NCBI GenBank assembly: GCA_964523725.1
Contig: CAZGAU010000031.1
Span: 1 to 39,649 of the forward strand
Reading direction: 5' to 3'
Source: JADJNW01 sp964523725
GTDB lineage: Bacteria; Bacteroidota; Bacteroidia; Chitinophagales; Saprospiraceae
Length of the DNA stretch: 39,649 nt
Part shown: positions 33,702 through 39,649 of the stretch, piece by piece
Position numbering within the stretch: position 1 is the first letter of the stretch
How the letters are laid out: every line of letters begins with the position of its first letter
Notes under the pieces: model-generated
The model's input: only the letters and a program-made list of their open reading frames with translations
Told to the model about the DNA's origin: nothing
Databases searched by the model: none
Translations under genes and position numbers: made by a program

Positions 33702-34520
33702 ATGATTAAAAGTCCATTGCGGTATCCAGGGGGGAAAAGCCGGGCAGCGGCGCGCATCGCGGCACTGGCGCCAGATTTCAAGGCGTACAGAGAACCTTTT
33801 GTGGGCGGCGGCTCGGTGTTTGTGCATTTGAAACAGCTATTCCCCGATAAAACCTACTGGATCAACGATATTTACACCGAATTGTACCAATTCTGGCGCG
33901 TTTGCCAGCAAAATGTACAACAAGTAGCCGATCAGGTCAACGCGTGGCGCAATCAGCATTCTGAAGGCAAGGAACTGCACCGTTTTTTAAACGAGCACCT
34001 CGCCAATTTTGACGAATTGGAGACCGCAGCAGCCTTTTTTATCTTCAATCGCATTACTTTTTCCGGTACCACCGAGGCAGGTGGCTACTCCGAACAGGCA
34101 TTCAAGGGCAGATTCACCGAATCCAGCATTCAAAGGCTCTTTCCGTTTGCCAAACTCCTGGAAAATGTAACCATTACCAACGAAGATTACCAGTTAATCC
34201 TCGAAACGCCCGGCGAGCAGGTCTTTATTTTCCTCGATCCGCCCTATTATTCCGCCACCAAATCCGCGCTCTACGGTAAAAATGGCAAACTGCACAAGGT
34301 GTTTGACCACGAGCGTTTTGCATCTGCCTTAAAAAATACCCCGCACCGCTGGCTTATCACCTATGATGACAGCGATTACATCCGGGAACTCTTCGATTTT
34401 GCACACATCACCGCCTGGGATCTGACGTATGGCATGCGCAACGTCACCGCTGGCTCTAATCAAATTGGAAAAGAGCTTTTTATTTCCAATTATCCCCTCA
34501 GCGAGGTAAAAAAGATATAA
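33702..34520 (+). CDS. Dam-type adenine-specific DNA methyltransferase (D12 class)
   Basis: A 272-residue N6-adenine methyltransferase of the D12/Dam family. PLRYPGGKSRAA at the N-terminus and REPFVGGGSVFVHL form the S-adenosylmethionine site, and FLDPPYYS (D179-Y182) is the catalytic DPPY motif. The frame is open from a TTG at 33681, but the ATG at 33702 places the PGGK motif at the usual distance. No restriction endonuclease or specificity gene is adjacent, so it is an orphan methylase: housekeeping, phage-derived or the remnant of a restriction-modification unit. It is preceded by the 21-base repeat region. The recognition site cannot be read from the sequence. Confidence 0.93.
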   Translation: MIKSPLRYPGGKSRAAARIAALAPDFKAYREPFVGGGSVFVHLKQLFPDKTYWINDIYTELYQFWRVCQQNVQQVADQVNAWRNQHSEGKELHRFLNEHLANFDELETAAAFFIFNRITFSGTTEAGGYSEQAFKGRFTESSIQRLFPFAKLLENVTITNEDYQLILETPGEQVFIFLDPPYYSATKSALYGKNGKLHKVFDHERFASALKNTPHRWLITYDDSDYIRELFDFAHITAWDLTYGMRNVTAGSNQIGKELFISNYPLSEVKKI

Positions 34521-34631
34521 TGGTGCGCAAAAGTTGCCATATTTAGCAGCTTTAACCCCGTCATTTTCTTCCAAACTTCAAGTGCGTTTTATTATCTTGA
34601 ACCCAATTTTCATCTAAAACCTGATTATACT

Positions 34632-37439
34632 ATGAAAAAATATTGCGCCCTGATTTTGGGATGCTTGCTGAGTATTGGCATTGCCCAAAGCATCTTTGCC
34701 CAGGAAAAATTACCAACGCTAACTCTTGATGATTATCAGCAATGGCAAAACCTGTCCGGACAGAACTGGCTATCAGATGACGGCAACTGGCTGGCTTATC
34801 GCGTAACCCTCGTCAACGAAAACGATACCCTGTACATCCGGAGCACCGGTTCCGATCAAATGTACAAATATGCCTTTTCCAACAATCCGCAATTCTCCAA
34901 AGACGGCAAATGGGTCGCCTTCAGCAAGGGATATGCCCCGAAGGAAGCGGAAGCCATGAAAGAGAAAAAGCAACGCGTAGAAAATAAACTGGTGCTTGTC
35001 AATCTGGCCACCGGAACCGAAGAAACATACGAGAGTATTAGCGGTTTTGAGATCAGCGATGACTCCCGGCATCTGATTATGGCTACCTATCCTCCCAAAG
35101 ACAGCAAGCTGGAAGGCAAAGACCTGATCGTGCATAATCTGGAAACCCGTACGTCTCGTAATATCGGCAATGTGAACGAGTGGGCTTTGAATAAAAAAGG
35201 CAATCTCCTGGCTTACATCATTGATGCCGAGAAAAATCGCGGCAATGGCGTGGAATTGTTCAATCTGGAAAAATATCAGCTTAATTTTTTAGCCAGCGAT
35301 ACGACGACGTTCCGCAAATTAGCCTGGGAAAAAGATCAGTCGGCGCTCACGTTTATGCAGGCGTATTATGATACCGCCTATACCGAAGCCAATCACCGAA
35401 TTTATGCGTTTAAAGACCTTGAAAATTCGATGGATAAACTAATTCTGGATCCTTCCAAACGCAAGGATTTTCCGGTAGCCATGCACATTCGGGAGACGTA
35501 TAGCCCGCGCTGGTCGGAAGATTTGAACCGGATTTTTCTGGGGATAGACGATTGGAAAGCAAAGGAAAAACCGGAAGCAAAAGATCAGGAAACCAAGAAA
35601 GAAGATGAGGATAAAGAAGCAAGTGCCGATAAAAAAGAAGCCAAGAAAGCAGATACCGCCGAAGACAAAGTGCCCGACATGGAGATTTGGCATTGGAAAG
35701 ACGCGCAGATCATCCCCCGGCAACGCAAAACTTACAATCAGGACAAGGATTTTACCTATCTCTCGGTTTGGAATGTAGGATCGGACAATTTTATCCAGAT
35801 CGCAGACGAAAAAGCCCGCGAAGCGAATATGATCGGCGACGGAAATGCTTTTGTAATCATGGATAAGACGCCGTATGAACCCCAATTTCGCCTCGAACAT
35901 GGCAATATTTACGTCGCAGACGCCAGTAATGGCAATCGAAAGCTGGCTTTGAAGAATTTTCCCGAGAATAATTTCTCCGGCGGCTCGCCCGATGGGAAGT
36001 ATTTGCTTTATTTCATTGACAATCATTGGCATACTTACGATGTAAAAACCGGCAAAGTCACCAATTTAACCAAAGACATCAAAACGCCCTTCTGGAATAC
36101 CCGCTATGATGGCCCGAGGGAGATTCTGCCACCCTTTGGCAGCGGCGGCTGGACCAAGGGCGACACCGAAGTTTTGCTTTACGATGAATACAATGTGTGG
36201 GCGTTCAAACCCGATGGCAGCGGCGCCAGAAAAATTACCGACGGCAGGAAAGATAAAATGGTGTATCGCTTCAATCGCATTGATTTTGAAGAGCCGTACA
36301 TTGACCCGGCAAAGCCGATGTTCCTCAATGTGTTTGGCGATTTGAGCAAAGAATCCGGTTTTGTAAAAGTAAACGCCAATTGGCAAATCGAAGATAAACT
36401 GTTGCTGGACAAGCGCGTGCGGAGTTTGCGCAAAGCCGAAGATGCCGACACTTACGCTTACATCGCCGAGAGCTATGAAGATTCACCGGATGTGTTTGTG
36501 ACCAAAGGCAAGCTCAGCGAAGCCAAACAAATGAGCGCGACCAATCCGCGGCAGGAAAACTTTGCCTGGGGCCGCACCGAGTTGATCGAATACAAAAACA
36601 AGGACGGCAAAACCCTGCAAGGGCTGCTGCATTATCCTGCCAACTACGAGAAAGGCAAGCAATACCCAATGATTACCTACATCTACGAGCGCAGAACCGA
36701 CACCAAGAACAATTATGTAGCGCCGACGAATCGCAGTGCTTACAATTTCACGCATTATATCCAGAACGGGTACTTCGTTTTCCAGCCGGACATCGTGTAC
36801 AAAACCAATCATCCCGGCGAATCTGCTGTGGAGTGCGTCGTGCCAGCCGTGGAGAAAGTACTCAAAACCGGTATGATCGACAAGAAAAAAGTCGGCTTGA
36901 TGGGACATAGCTGGGGCGGTTATCAAACAGCCTTTTTGATCACCCAAACCGACCTTTTTTCCGCCGCGGTAGCCGGTGCGCCTCTGACAAACATGATCAG
37001 TATGTACAATTCCATCTATTGGAACACCGGAACCCCCGATCAGCAGATTTTTGAAACCAGTCAGGGACGTCTGCGCGAGCCTTATTGGAATCTGATGGAC
37101 GAATACGTCGCCAATTCCCCCGTTTTTCAAGCAAAAAACATCAAAACGCCCGTGCTGATGACTTTCGGCGACCAGGATGGCGCGGTGGATTACCACCAGG
37201 GCATCGAGATGTACATTACCATGCGGCGCTTGTCCAAGCCCTTGATCATGCTGCTGTACGCCGGTGAGAACCACGGTTTGGCGAAAAAAGAAAACCAGAT
37301 CGATTACTTCACCAAAGTTACGGAGTACTTCGACCACCACCTGAAAGGCGCGCCCGCCAAGGAATGGATCACCGAAGGGCAGAGCTACCTGAAGAAAAAA
37401 GAACAGGAAAACGAAAAACCGAAGGTAATCAAGCCATAG
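34632..37439 (+). CDS. Secreted S9 family (prolyl oligopeptidase-like) peptidase
   Basis: A 935-residue exported serine peptidase. A signal peptide (1-23, ending IFA-Q) precedes a beta-propeller domain (about 40-600) and an alpha/beta hydrolase domain (about 640-915). The catalytic Ser is in GHSWGGY (S760), Asp in FGDQDGAVD (D849) and His in GENHGL (H881). A Lys/Glu/Asp-rich low-complexity insert (about residues 310-346) interrupts the propeller. The C-terminus ends in another charged helix (KKKEQENEKPKVIKP). There is no T9SS tail, so the periplasm is likely. It is monocistronic, with a strong terminator behind it. Substrates are probably oligopeptides taken up for nutrition. Confidence 0.95.
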   Translation: MKKYCALILGCLLSIGIAQSIFAQEKLPTLTLDDYQQWQNLSGQNWLSDDGNWLAYRVTLVNENDTLYIRSTGSDQMYKYAFSNNPQFSKDGKWVAFSKGYAPKEAEAMKEKKQRVENKLVLVNLATGTEETYESISGFEISDDSRHLIMATYPPKDSKLEGKDLIVHNLETRTSRNIGNVNEWALNKKGNLLAYIIDAEKNRGNGVELFNLEKYQLNFLASDTTTFRKLAWEKDQSALTFMQAYYDTAYTEANHRIYAFKDLENSMDKLILDPSKRKDFPVAMHIRETYSPRWSEDLNRIFLGIDDWKAKEKPEAKDQETKKEDEDKEASADKKEAKKADTAEDKVPDMEIWHWKDAQIIPRQRKTYNQDKDFTYLSVWNVGSDNFIQIADEKAREANMIGDGNAFVIMDKTPYEPQFRLEHGNIYVADASNGNRKLALKNFPENNFSGGSPDGKYLLYFIDNHWHTYDVKTGKVTNLTKDIKTPFWNTRYDGPREILPPFGSGGWTKGDTEVLLYDEYNVWAFKPDGSGARKITDGRKDKMVYRFNRIDFEEPYIDPAKPMFLNVFGDLSKESGFVKVNANWQIEDKLLLDKRVRSLRKAEDADTYAYIAESYEDSPDVFVTKGKLSEAKQMSATNPRQENFAWGRTELIEYKNKDGKTLQGLLHYPANYEKGKQYPMITYIYERRTDTKNNYVAPTNRSAYNFTHYIQNGYFVFQPDIVYKTNHPGESAVECVVPAVEKVLKTGMIDKKKVGLMGHSWGGYQTAFLITQTDLFSAAVAGAPLTNMISMYNSIYWNTGTPDQQIFETSQGRLREPYWNLMDEYVANSPVFQAKNIKTPVLMTFGDQDGAVDYHQGIEMYITMRRLSKPLIMLLYAGENHGLAKKENQIDYFTKVTEYFDHHLKGAPAKEWITEGQSYLKKKEQENEKPKVIKP

Positions 37440-37453
37440 GAGAGACTAAAATG

Positions 37454-37490
37454 CACAAGCCCCGGGAGCGATCCTGGGGTTTTGTGTTTT
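37454..37490 (+). terminator. Strong intrinsic terminator
   Basis: CACAAGCCCCGGGA (37454-37467) pairs with TCCTGGGGTTTTGTG (37472-37486) with one G-U and one bulge around a GCGA-type loop, followed by TTTT. It ends the S9 peptidase transcript. Confidence 0.85.
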
Positions 37491-37518
37491 GTAGAAAATG
37501 TAATAAATTGCAATAAAA
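37487..37518 (+). promoter_or_regulatory. Shared 32-base element before mntA
   Basis: The segment from TTTTGTA to ATTGCAATAAAA matches 27 of 32 positions with 38219-38250. It ends 15 bases before the mntA start. It contains TAAATTG, close to a -7 box, and the palindrome ATTGCAAT. It is probably a promoter/operator common to the two neighbouring toxin-antitoxin-type units. Confidence 0.5.
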
Positions 37519-37533
37519 ATAGAAATTCATAAA

Positions 37534-37860
37534 ATGAATTCATTTCTCCAATCCTATCTTCCAGATATCAGGGCGCTTTGCGAAACGCATCGTGTCGAGC
37601 GGCTCTATGCTATTGGTTCGGTGCTTACTGACCAATTTCGGGAAGAAAGTGATATTGATTTTCTTGTATCATTTGGCAAAATCCCGCTGCTGGAATATGG
37701 TGATAATTACTTCGAACTGCAAGAAAAACTGGAAGCCCTCCTTGGGCGCAGGGTCGATTTAGTGATTGAAAAAGACCTGACCAACAAAGCCCTCATCAAA
37801 GAACTCAACCGCACGAAAGTACTGATCTATGAAAGACCGCGTCCGGAAGTGGCTGCTTGA
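37534..37860 (+). CDS. mntA: MNT-domain nucleotidyltransferase antitoxin
   Basis: A 108-residue minimal nucleotidyltransferase. The active site GSx10DxD reads AIGSVLTDQFREESDIDFLV (G28, S29, D40, D42), with the third acid D75 in RRVDLVIE, so it should be catalytically competent. In MntA-HepT (type VII) systems this protein disarms HepT by adding AMP units to a tyrosine of the toxin. The end overlaps the hepT start by 32 bases, indicating tight coupling. The order antitoxin then toxin is standard. A shared 32-base element lies just upstream. Confidence 0.92.
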   Translation: MNSFLQSYLPDIRALCETHRVERLYAIGSVLTDQFREESDIDFLVSFGKIPLLEYGDNYFELQEKLEALLGRRVDLVIEKDLTNKALIKELNRTKVLIYERPRPEVAA

Positions 37861-38176
37861 TATTCAAACTTCTATTAAATCGGTAAAGGAATATCTCGGC
37901 GAGCAGCGCAATTTCTTTGATTATCAGCAAAATAAAATGCTCAAAAGAGCTGTCGAACGCGAATTTGAAATCATCGGCGAAGCAACCAATCGAATCCTTC
38001 AACATGTACCAGATATTGAAATAAGTAGTGCCCGCAAAATCGTCGGTTTGCGTAATCATATTATTCATGCTTACGACAGTGTTTCCGATGAAATCATCTG
38101 GGGCATCATCGTAAATAACTTACCTGCTTTGGAGGCTGAAGTAGAAATACTGTTGGAAGGGGAGTATTCTGAATAA
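37829..38176 (+). CDS. hepT: HEPN-domain (DUF86) ribonuclease toxin
   Basis: A 115-residue all-helical HEPN protein of the DUF86/HepT group. The ribonuclease motif Rx4-6H reads GLRNHIIHAYD (R75, H80), followed by Y82, the residue that the MNT partner modifies in characterised systems. The length is typical. ATG at 37829 lies within the mntA gene, and the reading frames differ. The motif is intact, so the pair is probably functional. Such systems act in plasmid/genome stability or phage defence. Confidence 0.93.
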   Translation: MKDRVRKWLLDIQTSIKSVKEYLGEQRNFFDYQQNKMLKRAVEREFEIIGEATNRILQHVPDIEISSARKIVGLRNHIIHAYDSVSDEIIWGIIVNNLPALEAEVEILLEGEYSE

Positions 38177-38218
38177 TCTATTTTCCTGAAATTACAAACG
38201 GAACCAACCCACTCGCTT

Positions 38219-38250
38219 TTTTGTATAAAAAATGATACATTGCAATAAAA
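38219..38250 (+). promoter_or_regulatory. Shared 32-base element before the orphan antitoxin-like gene
   Basis: 27 of 32 positions are identical to 37487-37518, including TTTTGTA at the left and ATTGCAATAAAA at the right. It ends 10 bases before the ATG at 38261. Confidence 0.5.
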
Positions 38251-38260
38251 TTATGATGCC

Positions 38261-38611
38261 ATGACTAAAAATATGGAAGAAACCTACCAATCTATTCTGG
38301 CTCGCCTGAGCCGTATTCCTGCGCACTACCTGCAGCAGGTGGATGATTTTTTGCAACAGTTTAATAAGAAAATCAAGGAAAGAGCACAAAACAGGGAACA
38401 GATTCTTGCCCTTGCCGGTAGCTGGAGCGATTGGGAAGAAGCTGATTTTCAGGAGTATTTGCAGGAAACCAAAAAAGTAGGAGAGGAAGATGAAATTGCA
38501 GAAGCCTTGCGCATCATTGATGAAGGCTGCGATATGAGCAATTATGGCGATGCCCTGGAATATCAAAAACAAGTACGGGAAGATAAAAATTTAAAACACT
38601 TTGAATTCTAG
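38261..38611 (+). CDS. Antitoxin-like protein without a partner
   Basis: A 116-residue helical, acidic protein. An N-terminal part (SILARLSRIPAHYLQQVDDFLQQFNKK) resembles the dimerising head of small antitoxins paired with PIN toxins. The segment LALAGSWSDWEEADFQEYLQETKK is the commonly seen tail that binds such toxins. A further 35 residues follow. No PIN or other toxin frame follows; the next gene is an unrelated membrane protein. It may be an orphan left after toxin loss, or act on a toxin elsewhere. ATG at 38273 is an alternative start. The shared element upstream links its control to mntA-hepT. Confidence 0.65.
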   Translation: MTKNMEETYQSILARLSRIPAHYLQQVDDFLQQFNKKIKERAQNREQILALAGSWSDWEEADFQEYLQETKKVGEEDEIAEALRIIDEGCDMSNYGDALEYQKQVREDKNLKHFEF

Positions 38612-38623
38612 CGGAGTAATAAA

Positions 38624-39340
38624 ATGAATCAATTTACATTTGAGAATTTTATTAAGTTTCTCCCTTTAGCCAGTCTTATTCTGATCCTATCAGGCATTGT
38701 AAAAATGTACCTTTTCTATAAAGAATTTAATATTAATATTACAGATTACATTCAATTAGATGAGGCAATAATTTATTTTGCAGGAGATATTTTAGAATTC
38801 CTCTTGCTTTATGGAATTGTAGGGCTTTCCTTTTTCCCTATTCAAATTATAAAAGAATTGAGTATAGAAGAAAGAGAATTTAATCCAAAACTTAACTGTG
38901 GAGTAAAGGTAATTAATGCAATACCCTATGTATTATTAATAGCTGTTTCTATATATTTAGCTTATTCTAATTTTAAAGTCATAATCTCTTATAATAATGC
39001 AATATACTTTGGTATCAGAGGAATATTATCTTTGTCGATAGTTATTATTGTCTTTATTAAAATAATTTATGGTCGGATTAGCGTGCTTTTGTTGAAAGCT
39101 GCTATTATTCTATCTATTTTCTTGGTTTTATCAGAATTAGCCAAAAAGGATGCTGAAAAAATAAAACACGCTAGAGTTGTTAAAAAAATAGAATTCCTGA
39201 TAGATGATATTTCAATAATGACCAATTCACAAATTAGATATATTGGAAGAACCCATGATTATATTTTTTTTCTAAAAAATACAGATGAAGTTTTGATTTA
39301 TAGAACTGAAAAAATAAAAAAGGAAATTTTACTAAAGTAG
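38624..39340 (+). CDS. AT-rich multi-pass membrane protein, probably acquired
   Basis: A 238-residue protein with about five hydrophobic segments (near 12-32, 50-72, 96-118, 128-147 and 152-170) and a cytoplasmic or periplasmic tail of about 65 residues that ends ...YIGRTHDYIFFLKNTDEVLI. I do not recognise the family. Its base composition is strikingly AT-rich, with many ATA, AAT and TTA codons, unlike all neighbours, which suggests recent transfer. It starts 12 bases after the orphan antitoxin-like gene and may be cotranscribed. An accessory role such as defence or stress is a guess from the location only. Confidence 0.7.
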   Translation: MNQFTFENFIKFLPLASLILILSGIVKMYLFYKEFNINITDYIQLDEAIIYFAGDILEFLLLYGIVGLSFFPIQIIKELSIEEREFNPKLNCGVKVINAIPYVLLIAVSIYLAYSNFKVIISYNNAIYFGIRGILSLSIVIIVFIKIIYGRISVLLLKAAIILSIFLVLSELAKKDAEKIKHARVVKKIEFLIDDISIMTNSQIRYIGRTHDYIFFLKNTDEVLIYRTEKIKKEILLK

Positions 39341-39432
39341 CTGATGTTTTTTATGCCAAATTTCACTCCTTCACCAACTGCAACTTCATCTTCATTTCAA
39401 GACGCCAGATGCCGGAAGCGAGATGTCAGACT

Positions 39433-39649
39433 TCACTTTATTAATTGCAATTTCATTTTTTTAATTCTGTCCTCCAGTTTTTCCGAACTCAGCTTCTCGC
39501 GCAGGCGATCCACCATGATGGGGAAGGCGAAAGGCGTGGCTTTGCCGGGTTTGATCAGGATGATTTTTTGTTGATTAATGCGATTCAGCGCGGTGCGGAG
39601 GCGGGCTTCTTCGAGCTGGAAGGTCATGACTTCATCATAAGCTTGCAAT
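39433..39649 (-). CDS. C-terminus of a ligase-associated DEXH-box helicase (partial)
   Basis: The last 71 residues of a protein that runs off the window's right edge. QLEEARLRTALNRINQQKII, KPGKATPFAFPIMVDRLREK and LSSEKLEDRIKKMKLQL match the characteristic end of the Lhr-like, DNA-ligase-associated DEXH helicases involved in DNA repair. The helicase core is outside the window. No start is visible because the frame is open to the last base. Confidence 0.75.
   Translation of the reverse strand, partial: LQAYDEVMTFQLEEARLRTALNRINQQKIILIKPGKATPFAFPIMVDRLREKLSSEKLEDRIKKMKLQLIK

Overview
The window looks like a draft-assembly fragment from a member of the Bacteroidota, most likely a Saprospiraceae-like marine or activated-sludge lineage. 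The evidence is three large secreted proteins with type IX secretion C-terminal sorting domains (two of them built of SprB-type modules), paired DUF3857/transglutaminase proteins, the short ribosomal protein THX, a GH3-family protein, and several exact Bacteroidetes-type promoters (TTG, about 19-20 bases, TAnnTTTG). No tRNA, rRNA, CRISPR array or insertion sequence was seen. Two runs of exactly 100 N are scaffold gaps. The one at 2734-2833 truncates a peptidase gene. The one at 30934-31033 is almost certainly false, because it is flanked by a perfect 55-base duplication.

Layout. 1-4000: a membrane-anchored unknown, a PaaY/gamma-carbonic-anhydrase-like hexapeptide protein, a truncated M19 dipeptidase and a secreted TonB_C/TPR protein. 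4029-6935: glycogen synthesis genes glgA and glgC (minus strand). 7191-15991: two giant SprB-type adhesin genes (minus strand) around a GTG-started helical-repeat gene (plus strand). A 21-base element recurs upstream of both adhesin genes. 16209-16840: a VapBC-like pair whose toxin is broken by one extra base. 16918-19498 (minus): THX, GH3 and a thioredoxin/TPR chaperone-like gene. 19672-24662: a small outer-membrane barrel, a zinc ribbon + MOSC pair, an 881-residue six-repeat T9SS cargo protein and a DUF2541-like secreted protein. 24733-29209 (minus): a small anchored protein and two tandem DUF3857/transglutaminase proteins, one catalytically intact and one not. 29621-33175: an M16 peptidase heterodimer pair followed by a diheme c-type cytochrome. 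33176-33701: an unusual intergenic region with about 13 degenerate 20-21 base tandem repeats. 33702-37439: an orphan Dam-type methylase and an S9 peptidase. 37534-39340: a MntA-HepT toxin-antitoxin pair, an orphan antitoxin-like gene sharing the same upstream element, and a very AT-rich membrane protein that looks acquired. 39433-end: the C-terminus of a ligase-associated DEXH helicase.

Most of the window is housekeeping and envelope biology: secreted proteases, adhesins, glycogen storage and outer-membrane proteins. The accessory signals are concentrated at 16.2-16.8 kb and 33.2-39.3 kb. The most unusual of these are the 21-base repeat tract at 33267-33536, the shared 32-base element before the two toxin-antitoxin-type transcription units, and the shared element beside the two adhesin genes.
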